Assembly (NCBI GenBank): GCA_033344915.1
Contig: JAWPML010000001.1
Span: 472,369-536,368 of the forward strand
Length of the DNA: 64,000 nt
DNA from: Acidimicrobiales bacterium
GTDB taxonomy: Bacteria; Actinomycetota; Acidimicrobiia; Acidimicrobiales; Aldehydirespiratoraceae
Direction: 5' to 3'
Position 1 is the stretch's first letter; each line of letters begins with the position of its first letter. Under the pieces are notes generated by a model. That model was not told where the DNA came from and ran no database searches. It saw only the letters and a program-made list of their open reading frames with translations. Positions 26,263 through 35,433 of this stretch are shown here, piece by piece. The translations under genes were made by a program, and so were the position numbers.

Positions 26263-27255
26263 TCACGCGCGCGGACAGCAGTCCTGGGCGCACGGCATCG
26301 GTCGCGGTCCGTCGGGGCCGAGCGCGACGGGGGTGGCGCCGAATCGTCGTTCGTCGATGAGCGCTCGCCACATGTCGATGAACCGCGGATCGGGGCCCGT
26401 CCCGGGCGCCTCGACGAGGTGGAAGTCGAGGCCGAGGGCCGTCGCCGTCTGGCGGGCTTCATGGTCGAGGTCCCACGCGACCTCGACATGGTCGGACACG
26501 AAGCCGACCGGCACCACGACGGCATCGGTCACGCCGTCGTCGGTCAACCCGGCCAGATGGTCGTTGACGTCCGGCTCGAGCCACGGCACCGAGGGCGGCC
26601 CGCTGCGCGACTGCCACACCAGCGACCACGGCACACCGGGCGCCGCCTCGGCGACGAGGCCGGCGGCGTGTCCGAGCTGGCGCTCGTTGTCGCAGGTGGC
26701 GGCCAGGGCCGAGGGGATCGAGTGGGCGGTGAAGACGATCGCCGGGCGCGCCCCGGTGCGGTCGAGCGCCGCCCGTAGCCCGTCACGGAACGGCTCGATG
26801 AAGCCCGGATGGTCGAAGTAGGGCCGGATCTTGTCGATCGACGGCGCGGTCGGGCCCACCGTCGCGCGCGCCGCTTCGATGTCGTCGAGGTACTGACGGC
26901 ACGCGGAGTAGGAGCTGTACGCCGAGGTGACGATGGCCAACGCCCGGCGCACGCCGTCCTCGGCCATCTCGGCCACCGTGTCGGTGAGATAGGGCGACCA
27001 GTTCCGGTTGCCCCAGTAGACGGGCAGGGGGGTGCCTGCGTGCGCCATCGCCTGTTCGAGTGCGGCGCGCTGGCGACGGCACTGCTCGTTGAGCGGACTC
27101 ACGCCACCGAAATGGGCGTAGTGGGCGCCCACCTCGACCAGGCGCTCCCGTGGGATCCCGCGGCCGCGGGTGACGTTCTCGAGGAACGGCACCACGTCGT
27201 CGGGGCCCTCGGGGCCGCCGAACGAGACGAGGACGACGGCGTCGTAGTCGTGCAC
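26263..27255 (-). CDS. hemH: ferrochelatase (coproporphyrin-type, CpfC/HemH)
   Basis: 330-aa enzyme that inserts Fe2+ into (copro)porphyrin in haem synthesis. Family motifs are VSFGGPEGPDDVVPFLENV, the catalytic His in FTAHSIPSA and VPVGFVSDHVEVAWDLD. A Cys in YSACRQYLD and three Cys in the C-terminal PCAQDCCPRA match the pattern of the four ligands of the 2Fe-2S cluster known from actinobacterial and mycobacterial enzymes. In actinobacteria the substrate is normally coproporphyrin III, so cpfC would be the more precise name. GTG 27255 is the chosen start, since the frame upstream is not domain-like. Confidence 0.93.
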   Translation of the reverse strand: MHDYDAVVLVSFGGPEGPDDVVPFLENVTRGRGIPRERLVEVGAHYAHFGGVSPLNEQCRRQRAALEQAMAHAGTPLPVYWGNRNWSPYLTDTVAEMAEDGVRRALAIVTSAYSSYSACRQYLDDIEAARATVGPTAPSIDKIRPYFDHPGFIEPFRDGLRAALDRTGARPAIVFTAHSIPSALAATCDNERQLGHAAGLVAEAAPGVPWSLVWQSRSGPPSVPWLEPDVNDHLAGLTDDGVTDAVVVPVGFVSDHVEVAWDLDHEARQTATALGLDFHLVEAPGTGPDPRFIDMWRALIDERRFGATPVALGPDGPRPMPCAQDCCPRA

Positions 27256-27387
27256 CCGCCCGAGGCTACGCGGTGTGGCGCGAGTTTCGTTTCGAGCAGG
27301 CCGCTGGCTAGTGTCCCGTCGTCCACCGGGTGGAGTACGGGTGTGCGCCGCCGCGCGCACGCACCGCCGGTCGGTGGGTGATCTGCG

Positions 27388-28281
27388 ATGCGTTCCCGAC
27401 CCACCTTCTCCGCCTTCTCCGCTGCCCTCGTGGCCGCCAGCGTCCTCGCCTTCGCGCTTCTCGGGCCCTGGGCGCCGTGGGCGGCCGCCGACGAGATCGA
27501 GGAGTTGCGGGCCGGGGTGCCGACGGGCGAGGAGGTCAGAAACGACATCGCCGACCTCTCGGCTCGGCGCGACGCGTTGTTCGCCGCTCTCAACACCGCC
27601 GAAGCCGATCTGACCCGCACCCTCGAAGCCCGCAACGGCTTCGACGACGAGCAGCGTCGCCTGGCCGCCCAGATCGAGGCCGCGACCAACCATCTCCGCA
27701 GCGTCGCCGTGCGCGCCTTCGTCAGCGGTGGGTCGACGGGCGAGCTGAAGTATCTGGCGAACGTGTCCGACGTGTCGGATCTCTCCTGGCGCCAATCGCT
27801 CCTGCACAACCACGCCGGGTCCTCGCAGGTGGCGTTGCAGCGACTCGAGGAACTGGAGGCGCAGGCGAGCGACGAGGTGCGGGCCAGCATCGAGCGGGCC
27901 GAGCGACTCCGGCGCGAGATCGCGTCGTTGGAGATCGACGTCGAGGCCATCGAGCCCCAGATCGCCGAGTTGCGGGAGCTGCAGCCGCTGGCGGACGCCT
28001 GGGATCGGGCCGCCATCGCGATCGAGGAAGGCCGCTACGGCATCGCGCCGTTGGAGAAGTGGGAGCGGATGCGCTTCTGCGAGTCGACCGACAACTATCA
28101 GGCCATCTCACCCACGGGGAAGTACCGCGGCGCCTACCAGTTCGACCGTCCGACGTGGCAGTCCGTCGGCGGCACGGGCGACCCGGCCGCCGCACCGCCG
28201 GAGGAACAGGACGCCCGGGCGCGCGAGCTCTACGCCCGACGGGGCGCCCAACCGTGGGAGTGCGGCTACCACCTCGAGTAG
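27388..28281 (+). CDS. secreted coiled-coil protein with Rpf-type transglycosylase domain
   Basis: 297 aa. Signal peptide (residues 1 to ~33, ending GPWAPWAAADE), a long coiled-coil region (~35-215) similar to the N-part of NlpC/P60 and peptidase-activator proteins, then a resuscitation-promoting-factor domain (~225-297). The latter has WERMRFCESTDNYQAIS with the catalytic Glu after Cys, GKYRGAYQFDRPTWQSVGG and the closing Cys in WECGYHL, which probably forms the Rpf disulphide. Predicted to cleave peptidoglycan and stimulate growth. A TAGTGT box at ~27313 may be the promoter. Confidence 0.9.
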   Translation: MRSRPTFSAFSAALVAASVLAFALLGPWAPWAAADEIEELRAGVPTGEEVRNDIADLSARRDALFAALNTAEADLTRTLEARNGFDDEQRRLAAQIEAATNHLRSVAVRAFVSGGSTGELKYLANVSDVSDLSWRQSLLHNHAGSSQVALQRLEELEAQASDEVRASIERAERLRREIASLEIDVEAIEPQIAELRELQPLADAWDRAAIAIEEGRYGIAPLEKWERMRFCESTDNYQAISPTGKYRGAYQFDRPTWQSVGGTGDPAAAPPEEQDARARELYARRGAQPWECGYHLE

Positions 28282-28282
28282 G

Positions 28283-28615
28283 TCAGCCGCCGAGCAGCCG
28301 GCGGGCGGCCCCGGCGATCCGTCCCGGCTGCGGCGGCTCCCAGCCCTCGGGCACGAGGTGGGGCGCCTTGTGGCTCAGGACGCCGATCACCTCGTCCGCC
28401 GACGGGTTCACGAGGCTGACGTCGCCGATCACGACCGTGGGCACCGTCTCGTTGCCGTTCGCGAGTTCGCGGACCCGGGCCGCATGGGCCGGGTCGTCCC
28501 AGATGTTGTGCTTGTCCAGCGGCACGCCGGCCCTCGAGAGGCTGCGGTCGAGCATCGAGCAGAAGCCGCAGCCCGGTCGCCAGTAGAACTCCACACTCTG
28601 CAACGGCTCCGTCAT
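28283..28615 (-). CDS. glutaredoxin-family protein (mycoredoxin-like)
   Basis: 110-aa thiol-disulphide oxidoreductase with CxxC motif PGCGFCSML (Cys16 and Cys19) and the cis-Pro region ETVPTVVIGD. The domain ends near residue 80; a Pro-rich tail follows. Actinobacteria use mycothiol, so mycothiol-dependent reduction is likely by analogy. It is convergent with the Rpf gene, one base apart, and 12 bp downstream of the crotonase gene, with which it may be co-transcribed. Confidence 0.88.
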   Translation of the reverse strand: MTEPLQSVEFYWRPGCGFCSMLDRSLSRAGVPLDKHNIWDDPAHAARVRELANGNETVPTVVIGDVSLVNPSADEVIGVLSHKAPHLVPEGWEPPQPGRIAGAARRLLGG

Positions 28616-28627
28616 CGCGCGATGTCC

Positions 28628-29326
28628 TCAGCCGTCGACGGTGAACTGGCCCATGTCCGCGTCGAGCGTCGCGAGAACATGGTCGATGGTCGCCTGACGG
28701 GTGTTGACCCGCGTCTTCGCGAAGCCGCCGGGGCTGATCGCGTCGGCGTAGGCCGTGGCCCGGCCGATCACTGTGGACTCGAGTTCCGCGACCGGCACGA
28801 TCTCGTCGACATAGCCGACGTCGAGCGCCTCGGCCGGGCTGTAGGTCGAGCCGAGCAGCGTGGCCCGGGTGTAGTGGCGCCGCGAGAGCCGATCGCGGGC
28901 GAGTTCGGTGGCGAACACCGGCAACGGCATCCCGATGGTGGTCTCGGGAAGGCCGATCTTGCCCGGGGAGTCGCTGGCGATCCGGATGTCGCACGAGAGG
29001 AGCACGAGGGCGCCCGCAGCCAACGCATGGCCGTCGGAGCCGGCGAGCACCGGTGCCTTGTGGCCGTAGAGCCGCATACAGAACTCGGCACCTCGCTTGG
29101 TGAGGGCCTGGGCCGCTTCGATGCCCTCCTTCATCACGGAGAGGTCGAAGCCGGCCGAGAACTTGCCCGGTCGCCCGAACAGCACGAGCGCCTTGGCATC
29201 GGTGGCGTCGTCGACGGCCGTGTTGAGGCGGTCGAGCACGTCGTGGCTCAGCGCATTGGCCTTGCCGTCGTCGATGCGGATGACGGCAATGTCGCCGTCG
29301 GATTCGAGGGTCACCGGTTCGGACAT
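28628..29326 (-). CDS. crotonase/enoyl-CoA hydratase family protein
   Basis: 232-aa short crotonase-fold enzyme. The oxyanion-hole regions are GRPGKFSAGFDLSVM and GHALAAGALVLLSCD, and the later acidic region is IGLPETTIGMPLP. Such proteins hydrate, isomerise or hydrolyse acyl-CoA thioesters; the exact reaction cannot be read from motifs. ATG 29326 is used because it begins the family-typical MSEPVTLESDGDIAVIRID. It lies between the glutaredoxin and SGNH hydrolase genes on the same strand. Confidence 0.87.
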   Translation of the reverse strand: MSEPVTLESDGDIAVIRIDDGKANALSHDVLDRLNTAVDDATDAKALVLFGRPGKFSAGFDLSVMKEGIEAAQALTKRGAEFCMRLYGHKAPVLAGSDGHALAAGALVLLSCDIRIASDSPGKIGLPETTIGMPLPVFATELARDRLSRRHYTRATLLGSTYSPAEALDVGYVDEIVPVAELESTVIGRATAYADAISPGGFAKTRVNTRQATIDHVLATLDADMGQFTVDG

Positions 29327-29336
29327 GGGTCCGACG

Positions 29337-30086
29337 CTATCGGTACCGCCGGACGTCCTCGCCATCGAGTGGGTCCCACTCGTCGGGTAAGGCCGCCGGA
29401 TCCAGGTCGAGCGCGGCGGCGTAGGCATCGACCCATGCGCCGTAGCCATGGTCGTTCGGATGGAACCGGTCGGACGCGGAGCCGCGTCGCGGACCGCGCA
29501 GGTGGGGAACGACGTCCACGACATGGAGGCCCCGTCGAACCGCGGTCCGGGTGACCGAACGGTTGATCCAGCGGGCCGACGGCGAGACCGCCGGCGCCGG
29601 CAGGGTGGAGATGATCGTCTGCGGGGGGAGTTCGTCGATCAGTTCGTTGACCCGGGCCGAGACGGACGGCGGGTGGGGGTTGCGCATCAGATCGTTCGAG
29701 CCGACGCCGCAGGTGATGAGCGCGGCGCGTCGGTCCACCAACTCGACCAGCGGCAGCTGGTCCTCCCGGACGTGCAGACTGCGGGCGCCGCTGCGGCTGA
29801 GGTTCACGATGCCGTGCGGACGGCCGTCCGCAGCGAGCGCGCCGCCGATCCGGGCCACCCAGCTGCGGGAGATGTGGCTCGCCCCGACGCCCTGGGCGAT
29901 GGAATCACCGAGCACGATCCAGAGCGGGTGGTCACCGGCCAGCGCCCGCGCCGTGACCTCGCGCCACGCCAACTCGCGCTCCTCGACCTGCGACGCGATC
30001 GCCCGCGTGCCCGGGCTGACCCGACTCAGGGCCCGGGTGAACGGCCGGGGCGACCAGGGGGCCCGGAGGTGCAACGCTTCGAGCAC
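29337..30086 (-). CDS. SGNH/GDSL hydrolase
   Basis: Serine esterase/lipase of the SGNH superfamily. Block I IVLGDSIAQG holds the nucleophile Ser, block III is CGVGSNDLM (Gly and Asn of the oxyanion hole), and block V is DRFHPNDHGY with the Asp-His pair. About 250 aa if GTG 30086 is the start; GTG 30146 would add 20 residues but would overlap the promoter of the divergent ABC-F gene. No signal peptide is evident, so it is probably cytoplasmic. Substrate unknown. It is 10 bp upstream of the crotonase gene in the same direction. Confidence 0.83.
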   Translation of the reverse strand: MLEALHLRAPWSPRPFTRALSRVSPGTRAIASQVEERELAWREVTARALAGDHPLWIVLGDSIAQGVGASHISRSWVARIGGALAADGRPHGIVNLSRSGARSLHVREDQLPLVELVDRRAALITCGVGSNDLMRNPHPPSVSARVNELIDELPPQTIISTLPAPAVSPSARWINRSVTRTAVRRGLHVVDVVPHLRGPRRGSASDRFHPNDHGYGAWVDAYAAALDLDPAALPDEWDPLDGEDVRRYR

Positions 30087-30133
30087 CGGATGGTGCGGAT
30101 TCGCCGGAGCGGTGGGCTCGGGAATGGGGGACC

Positions 30134-30139
30134 TAGTCT
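30134..30139 (+). promoter_or_regulatory. putative -10 box TAGTCT for ABC-F gene
   Basis: TAGTCT, 7 nt before GTG 30147, fits the window-wide leaderless pattern. Confidence 0.45.
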
Positions 30140-30146
30140 GCGCCAC

Positions 30147-31907
30147 GTGATCCTCGTCGACGTCGAGCGTGTGAACATGAGCCGCCCGAATCGGCCGGTC
30201 TTCAGCGATGTGTCGGTCACGATCGCCGCCGGCGACCGGCTGGGGGTCGTCGGTATCAACGGTACCGGCAAGTCCACGCTGCTCTCGGTCATCGCGGGAA
30301 CGCGGGAGCCGGAGGGCGGCACGATCCGCCGAGGCCGCGACGTGTCGATCGCCGTCGTCGACCAGGTGACCAAGCTGCCGCCGGGCACCGTGCGCGACGC
30401 CGTCGGGGCCGGGTGGCGGGGTGAAGCGGCCCTGGACCGACTCGGCGTCGGCGACCTGATGGACCGGTCGACGGCTGAACTGTCGGGTGGGCAGGAGAAG
30501 CGGGTCGCCCTGGCCCAGGCGGTCGTCGCCGACGCCGACCTCCTCGTGCTCGACGAGCCGACGAACCATCTCGACGTCGACGCGATCGAGTGGCTCGAAG
30601 TCGAGCTCGCCGCGTTCAAAGGCGGGCTCGTCCTCGTGACCCACGATCGTCATGTCCTCGACGCCCTGACCACCCGCATCCTGGAGCTCGACCGCGGGAC
30701 GTCGTACCTGCACGACGGAGGCTACGCGGGCTATCTCGAGGGCCGTGCCGCCCGCGAGGAACGAGCGGCCGCGTCCGAGTCCACGCGCCGGAACCTCGCC
30801 CGCCGCGAGCTGGCGTGGCTGCGGCGCGGAGCGAAGGCGCGGACCCGCAAGAGCCGGTCCCGCGTCGAGCGGGCCCACGAGCTGATCGACGGTGGGCCCC
30901 AGGCCGCCGCCCGTGAGGGGGATCTCGATCTCGCCCAGCTCCACAAGGGCACGCCCCGGCTCGGCGACCAGGTCATCGAGCTCCACGACGTCACGGTCGG
31001 TTTCGAGGACCACGAGCCGCTCGTGACCGGGCTCGACCTCCTCCTCGACCGGCGCGAACGGCTGGGAATCGTCGGGGCGAACGGGAGCGGGAAATCGACG
31101 CTCCTCGACGTGATCGCCGGACGGCGTCCGCCCCTCGACGGTCGAGTGGTGTTCGGTCCCACGGCCCAGGTCGCCCTGCACGACCAGCGCGGTCGCGACC
31201 TCCCGCCACAGAGCAGGGTCCGCGACCTGATGGCCGGCGACGGCGCGGAGCCGGACTGGTGGGACATCGCCCTCCTCGAGCGCTTCTGGTTCGACCGCGA
31301 CACCCAGCATTCGCCGGTGGAGCTCCTGTCGGGTGGCGAACGGCGCCGGATCCAGCTCGTCCTGACCCTCGCGTCGAAGCCCAACGTGCTCCTGCTCGAC
31401 GAGCCCACGAACGATCTCGATCTCGACACACTGCGGGCGCTCGAGGACTTTCTCGACGACTGGCCGGGTGCCGTGATCGTCGTGAGTCACGACCGCACGT
31501 TCCTCGATCGCACCGTCGACGACGTGCTGGTGATCGACGGCGGCCGGGCCCAGCGCTGGCCCGGCGGCTACGCCCAGTGGCTCGAGGACCGGCGCACCTC
31601 CGGCCTCCGGGGGAGTGTCGCGACCACCGAGGAGCGCCCGAAGCCCGCGTCGGTGGCCGACGCGGGCCGAGTCGCGGACCGGGGCGGACGCTCCCGCAGC
31701 ACGATCCGCCACGAGTTGAAGACCGCCGAGAAGGCGATGGCGCAGGCGCAGCGTCGGCGGGAGGCGCTCGACGACGAACTGGCCTCGGCCGGTACCGATC
31801 ACGTCCGTCTCGCCGACGTCGGTCGGGAGATCGCGGAAGCGGACGAGGAACTCGCCGCCGCCGAGGAGCGCTGGCTCGAACTGTCCGAGGAGCTGGACGG
31901 GCAGTGA
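30147..31907 (+). CDS. ABC-F family ATPase
   Basis: 586-aa soluble protein with two ABC domains and no membrane part, a class acting on ribosomes in translation or antibiotic protection (Uup/EttA/Vga-like). Domain 1: Walker A GINGTGKST, signature LSGGQEKRVALAQ, Walker B LLVLDEPTNHLD. The inter-domain linker (~residues 190-260, Arg-rich) contacts the ribosome in relatives. Domain 2: GANGSGKST, LSGGERRRIQL, LLLDEPTNDLD. A C-terminal coiled coil (~525-586) of Uup type follows. GTG 30147 chosen from the -10 box and because translation begins at the first strand. Role in resistance or in housekeeping translation is not decided by sequence. Confidence 0.92.
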   Translation: MILVDVERVNMSRPNRPVFSDVSVTIAAGDRLGVVGINGTGKSTLLSVIAGTREPEGGTIRRGRDVSIAVVDQVTKLPPGTVRDAVGAGWRGEAALDRLGVGDLMDRSTAELSGGQEKRVALAQAVVADADLLVLDEPTNHLDVDAIEWLEVELAAFKGGLVLVTHDRHVLDALTTRILELDRGTSYLHDGGYAGYLEGRAAREERAAASESTRRNLARRELAWLRRGAKARTRKSRSRVERAHELIDGGPQAAAREGDLDLAQLHKGTPRLGDQVIELHDVTVGFEDHEPLVTGLDLLLDRRERLGIVGANGSGKSTLLDVIAGRRPPLDGRVVFGPTAQVALHDQRGRDLPPQSRVRDLMAGDGAEPDWWDIALLERFWFDRDTQHSPVELLSGGERRRIQLVLTLASKPNVLLLDEPTNDLDLDTLRALEDFLDDWPGAVIVVSHDRTFLDRTVDDVLVIDGGRAQRWPGGYAQWLEDRRTSGLRGSVATTEERPKPASVADAGRVADRGGRSRSTIRHELKTAEKAMAQAQRRREALDDELASAGTDHVRLADVGREIAEADEELAAAEERWLELSEELDGQ

Positions 31908-31957
31908 CGTCGGCGCAGGTCGGGCGCGGGCGGAGATGTACATCGCCGGTCGGTCGC

Positions 31958-31963
31958 TACCCT
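31958..31963 (+). promoter_or_regulatory. putative -10 box TACCCT for nfuA
   Basis: TACCCT followed by 7 nt and ATG 31971; leaderless-type promoter. Confidence 0.45.
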
Positions 31964-31970
31964 GATCGTC

Positions 31971-32612
31971 ATGACCGACACGGCCACCCCTGAGACGGAA
32001 TCCGGCCCCGGCGAGGTGCTCATCGTCACCGACGCCGCCCGCGCCACGGTGATGGACATCCGGGCCCAGGAAGACGATGCCGACGCGCTCGGCCTGCGGG
32101 TCGAGGTCACCGGCGCCTCCGGCGTCGACTACACCTACGACCTCTCGCTCGAGGCGATCGCCGAGGCGGCCGAGGGCGACTACGTCCGCGAGCACGAGGG
32201 CCTCACCGTCATCGTTCCCGCCGACAGCGTCAGCGCGCTCACCGGCGCGACGCTCGACCTCCCATCGATCGCCGGCCAGGGCGGTCTCGTGATCCGCAAC
32301 CCGAACCGCCCCAACCCGCTGGGGGATCTCGGCCAGCTGGAGCTGGTGGGCGACGCGGCGGAGAAGGTCACGATCCTGCTCGCCGAGCGCATCAACCCGG
32401 CGCTGGCGTCACACGGCGGGTTCGCCGAGCTCGTCGGGGTCGAGGGCGACAAGGCGTTCGTCACGATGGGCGGCGGCTGCCAGGGCTGCGCCATGAGCGC
32501 GGCCACGCTGCGCGAGGGAATCACCAAGGCGATTCTCGAGGCGATCCCCGAGATCACCGAAGTGGTCGACACCACCGACCATGACCAGGGCGAGAACCCC
32601 TACTACAGCTAG
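31971..32612 (+). CDS. nfuA: NfuA-like Fe-S cluster carrier
   Basis: 213-aa two-domain protein. The N-terminal half (~15-110) has the HesB/IscA-type fold without its Cys residues, as in NfuA. The C-terminal NifU domain (~120-200) carries the cluster-binding pair in GGGCQGCAMS (Cys170, Cys173). It would receive 4Fe-4S clusters and pass them to apo-proteins; the window itself encodes possible clients such as MoaA and the PD-(D/E)XK nuclease. Convergent with dxs (13 bp), whose product lies upstream of the Fe-S isoprenoid enzymes IspG and IspH. Confidence 0.9.
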   Translation: MTDTATPETESGPGEVLIVTDAARATVMDIRAQEDDADALGLRVEVTGASGVDYTYDLSLEAIAEAAEGDYVREHEGLTVIVPADSVSALTGATLDLPSIAGQGGLVIRNPNRPNPLGDLGQLELVGDAAEKVTILLAERINPALASHGGFAELVGVEGDKAFVTMGGGCQGCAMSAATLREGITKAILEAIPEITEVVDTTDHDQGENPYYS

Positions 32613-32625
32613 CGCAGCTCGCGAG

Positions 32626-34470
32626 TCAGAGCAGGTCGCGAACGCTGGCGGCGATGCCGTCGGCATCGAGGCCGAAGCCCGCGTGGATGCTGTCCGCATC
32701 GCCGTGGGGCACGTATTCCGTCGGCACGCCGAGCACTCGCACCCGGCAGTCGGCATCGCGCTCGCCGAGCGCATCACGCACACCGGCGCCGGCCCCGCCG
32801 ATGCGTAGACCGTCCTCGACGGTCACCACGACGCGGTGGCCGGCGATGTCGTCGATCATCGCCGGATCGAGCGGGGTGACGAGGCGGGGGTCGTAGACGG
32901 TCGCGTCGATGCCGTCGGCGGCGAGCAGGTCCGCCGCGCCCTGGACTGCCGGAAGCATCTGTCCGAAGCCGAGCAGGGCGACCGAACCGTCGCCGGTGGT
33001 GAGCTTGCGGGCGCCGAGTCCGGCACCGATCTCGTTGTCCGCGACGTGGGCGGCCTTGCCCCGCGACCAGCGGATGGCGACCGGGCCGTCGGTGAGCCCC
33101 ATCGCGTCCTCCATCATCTGCTGGAGTTCCTGGTAGCTCGACGGCGCGAACACCGTCATGCCCGGGACCTTGGTGAGGAGGACGAGGTCGAGGATGCCGT
33201 GATGCGATGCGCCGTCGGGCCCGGTGATGCCGGCCCGGTCGAGGCAGAAGATCACCGGCTGGCCGTGCAGGCCGACGTCCAGGTTGACCTGATCGAACGC
33301 CCGGGTGAGGAAGGTGGCGTAGACCGCGATCAGTGGACGGAGCCCGCCCATCGCCATGCCGGTGGCGGCCGTGACGGCGTGCTGCTCCGCGATGCCGACG
33401 TCGATGCAGCGATCGGGGAACCGTTCACGGAAGGGGAGCAGACCGGTGGAATCGGGCATCGCGGCGGTGATCGCGACGAGCTCGGGGTGTTGGTCGCCGA
33501 GCTTGACGAGCGTCTCGGAGAAGGCGGCGGTGTAGGAGCCTTCCTTCATCGACGGGGTGTCGGCGAGACCCGGCTTCGCGTCGTGCATGTTCTTGACGTC
33601 GTCCTGCTCCGCCGGCGCGTAGCCGCGGCCCTTCTGGGTGAGGACGTGGACGACGACGGGGCCCTCGAACTCCTTCGCGTTCTGGAGCGCCTCCTCGACC
33701 GATGCGATGTCGTGGCCGTCGAAGGGACCCATGTAGCGCACGCCGAGATCCTCGAAGAACGCCGACGGCTCCCACATCTCGCGCACGGCCGCCTTCGACA
33801 TCTTGAGGCCGCGACCGATCTGCTCGCCGACCCACGGGATGCGCTCGGCGATCTCCTCGATCTTGGCCTGACGCCGCATGTAGGTGGGGTTGTTGCGGAT
33901 CTTGACGAGGCTCTCCGACAGCTTCGAGACCGTCGGGGCGTAGGACCGGCCGTTGTCGTTCAGGACGATGACGACGTCGTTCTCACTGTGACCGAGGTTG
34001 TTGAGCCCCTCGAACGCCATGCCCCCGGTCATGGCGCCGTCGCCGATCACCGCGACGACTTCACGGCGGGCGTCGTTCGCCTGGAATGCAGTGGCGAGCC
34101 CGTGGGCGTAGGAGAGCACCGTGGAGGCGTGGCTGTTCTCGATCCAGTCGTGGGCCGACTCGCTGCGCGACGGGTAGCCCGAGAGCCCTCCGGTCTCGCG
34201 AAGACTGCGGAAGTCGCCGAGCCGTCCGGTCAGGATCTTGTGGGCGTAAGCCTGATGGCCGGTGTCCCACAGGATCGCGTCGTGGGGCGAGCGGAACACC
34301 CGGTGCAGGGCGATGGTGAGCTCCACGGCGCCGAGGTTCGAGCCGAGATGGCCACCGTGTACGTTGACCGATTCGATGATGGCGTGGCGGATCTGATCGG
34401 CGAGGTCGTCGAGCTCGTCGTAGGAGCGCCCCTGGAGGTCCTCGGGACCGGTGATTGCGTCGAGCAGCAT
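32626..34470 (-). CDS. dxs: 1-deoxy-D-xylulose-5-phosphate synthase
   Basis: First enzyme of the MEP isoprenoid pathway: condenses pyruvate with glyceraldehyde 3-phosphate using thiamine diphosphate. 614 aa, full length. ThDP-binding GDGAMTGGMAFEGLNNLG, the early GGHLGSNLGAVELTIALH and the transketolase-type HAVTAATGMAMGG all occur in order. ATG 34470 has a purine-rich GAGGCAAGG upstream. It lies downstream of the PAP2 gene in the opposite reading to nfuA. Thiamine and isoprenoid supply also feed the undecaprenyl-phosphate recycled by UppP (39.6 kb). Confidence 0.96.
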   Translation of the reverse strand: MLLDAITGPEDLQGRSYDELDDLADQIRHAIIESVNVHGGHLGSNLGAVELTIALHRVFRSPHDAILWDTGHQAYAHKILTGRLGDFRSLRETGGLSGYPSRSESAHDWIENSHASTVLSYAHGLATAFQANDARREVVAVIGDGAMTGGMAFEGLNNLGHSENDVVIVLNDNGRSYAPTVSKLSESLVKIRNNPTYMRRQAKIEEIAERIPWVGEQIGRGLKMSKAAVREMWEPSAFFEDLGVRYMGPFDGHDIASVEEALQNAKEFEGPVVVHVLTQKGRGYAPAEQDDVKNMHDAKPGLADTPSMKEGSYTAAFSETLVKLGDQHPELVAITAAMPDSTGLLPFRERFPDRCIDVGIAEQHAVTAATGMAMGGLRPLIAVYATFLTRAFDQVNLDVGLHGQPVIFCLDRAGITGPDGASHHGILDLVLLTKVPGMTVFAPSSYQELQQMMEDAMGLTDGPVAIRWSRGKAAHVADNEIGAGLGARKLTTGDGSVALLGFGQMLPAVQGAADLLAADGIDATVYDPRLVTPLDPAMIDDIAGHRVVVTVEDGLRIGGAGAGVRDALGERDADCRVRVLGVPTEYVPHGDADSIHAGFGLDADGIAASVRDLL

Positions 34471-34509
34471 GAGCCTTGCCTCGGGGATGGCGCGGTGATC
34501 GCCGTGTCC

Positions 34510-35361
34510 CTATCCGTCGTCGAGCGTATCGCTCGACGACGCCGGAACGAGGACGCGGCCGGGAAGGAGCCGGGACAGCGGGCGAGCCAGCACGAGTCCG
34601 GCGGCGAGCGCCATGAGGCCGCCGATCGCGTCGAACCAGTAGTGGTTCGCGGTCACGACGATCGCGAAGAGGGTCAGGAACGGGTACGACACGATCGAGA
34701 TGCGGGCCCAGCGCCGGCGCAGCACCGGATACAGCGCCAGCGCACACCAGGTGGCCCAGGCGATGTGCAACGACGGCATGGCCGCGTACTGGTTCGAGAT
34801 CGACTCCATCGGACCGTTCTCGAAGTTCCAGAGCCCTCCGGGGTCCACGAGGGTGTCGACGTACTCGTGCTCCAGGGCGCAGGCGCCGTATTCCGAGGTG
34901 CAGGCGGCGAGCAGGCGCGGCGGCATGAGCGGGAAGAAGGCGAATCCGATGAGGGCGACGCCGGTGGTGGCGGCGAGCGCCGACCGCATGAAGATGTAGC
35001 GCTGGGGGAACTTCAGGAACAACCAGACCATCGCGAAGATGGTCACGCCGAAGTGGAAGCTCCCGTAGAAGGCGTTCCAGAACACGATGAAGGCGTCCGC
35101 GTCGAGGAATGTCCGCTGGATCCACTCCTCGTGGTACAGCCCCATCGCCTTCTCGATGTCGATGATGCGGATGGCGTTGTCGAACGATTCCTCGAGGATG
35201 TCGCCGCCGAGGGCCGACCCGAACTGGTTCCGGACCATCGAGTAGACGATGTAGAAGGCGATCGTGATCCCGCCCTCGACCCACCACTTGAGACCGGCAT
35301 CAGCGGGGCTGCCGCCATCGGTGTCGGGGTCGGTGGGAGGGATCATCGTCTGCGTCGTCAC
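34510..35361 (-). CDS. PAP2-superfamily membrane phosphatase/transferase (Aur1-like PAP2_3)
   Basis: 283 aa with about six membrane helices. The phosphatase signature residues appear as AAMPSLHIAWATW and ANHYWFDAIGG, as in inositol-phosphotransferase-like PAP2 proteins that act on lipid phosphates or transfer phospho-inositol head groups. Start is GTG 35361; ATG 35349 is a possible alternative. The cytoplasmic N-terminus is acidic. Divergent from tldD with 72 bp between them. Substrate is not known; a lipid-phosphate role is inferred from the fold. Confidence 0.82.
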   Translation of the reverse strand: MTTQTMIPPTDPDTDGGSPADAGLKWWVEGGITIAFYIVYSMVRNQFGSALGGDILEESFDNAIRIIDIEKAMGLYHEEWIQRTFLDADAFIVFWNAFYGSFHFGVTIFAMVWLFLKFPQRYIFMRSALAATTGVALIGFAFFPLMPPRLLAACTSEYGACALEHEYVDTLVDPGGLWNFENGPMESISNQYAAMPSLHIAWATWCALALYPVLRRRWARISIVSYPFLTLFAIVVTANHYWFDAIGGLMALAAGLVLARPLSRLLPGRVLVPASSSDTLDDG

Positions 35362-35433
35362 CGTCGCTCCGCGGTGCGCTCGTCGAACCGGTCGGCGGTA
35401 CCATAGCCAACCCCCGGCCCAGGAGGTCCCCAC

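Noticed and set aside
27256-27387. c-di-AMP (ydaO-type) riboswitch before the Rpf-like gene
   Set aside because: Known before some rpf genes, but the likely leader here is only about 70 nt, too short for that element, and its motifs are not seen.
29337-32195. 952-aa minus-strand open frame
   Set aside because: Only the 3' quarter (SGNH hydrolase) is real; the rest is the antisense of ABC-F and nfuA in a GC-rich genome with few stop codons.
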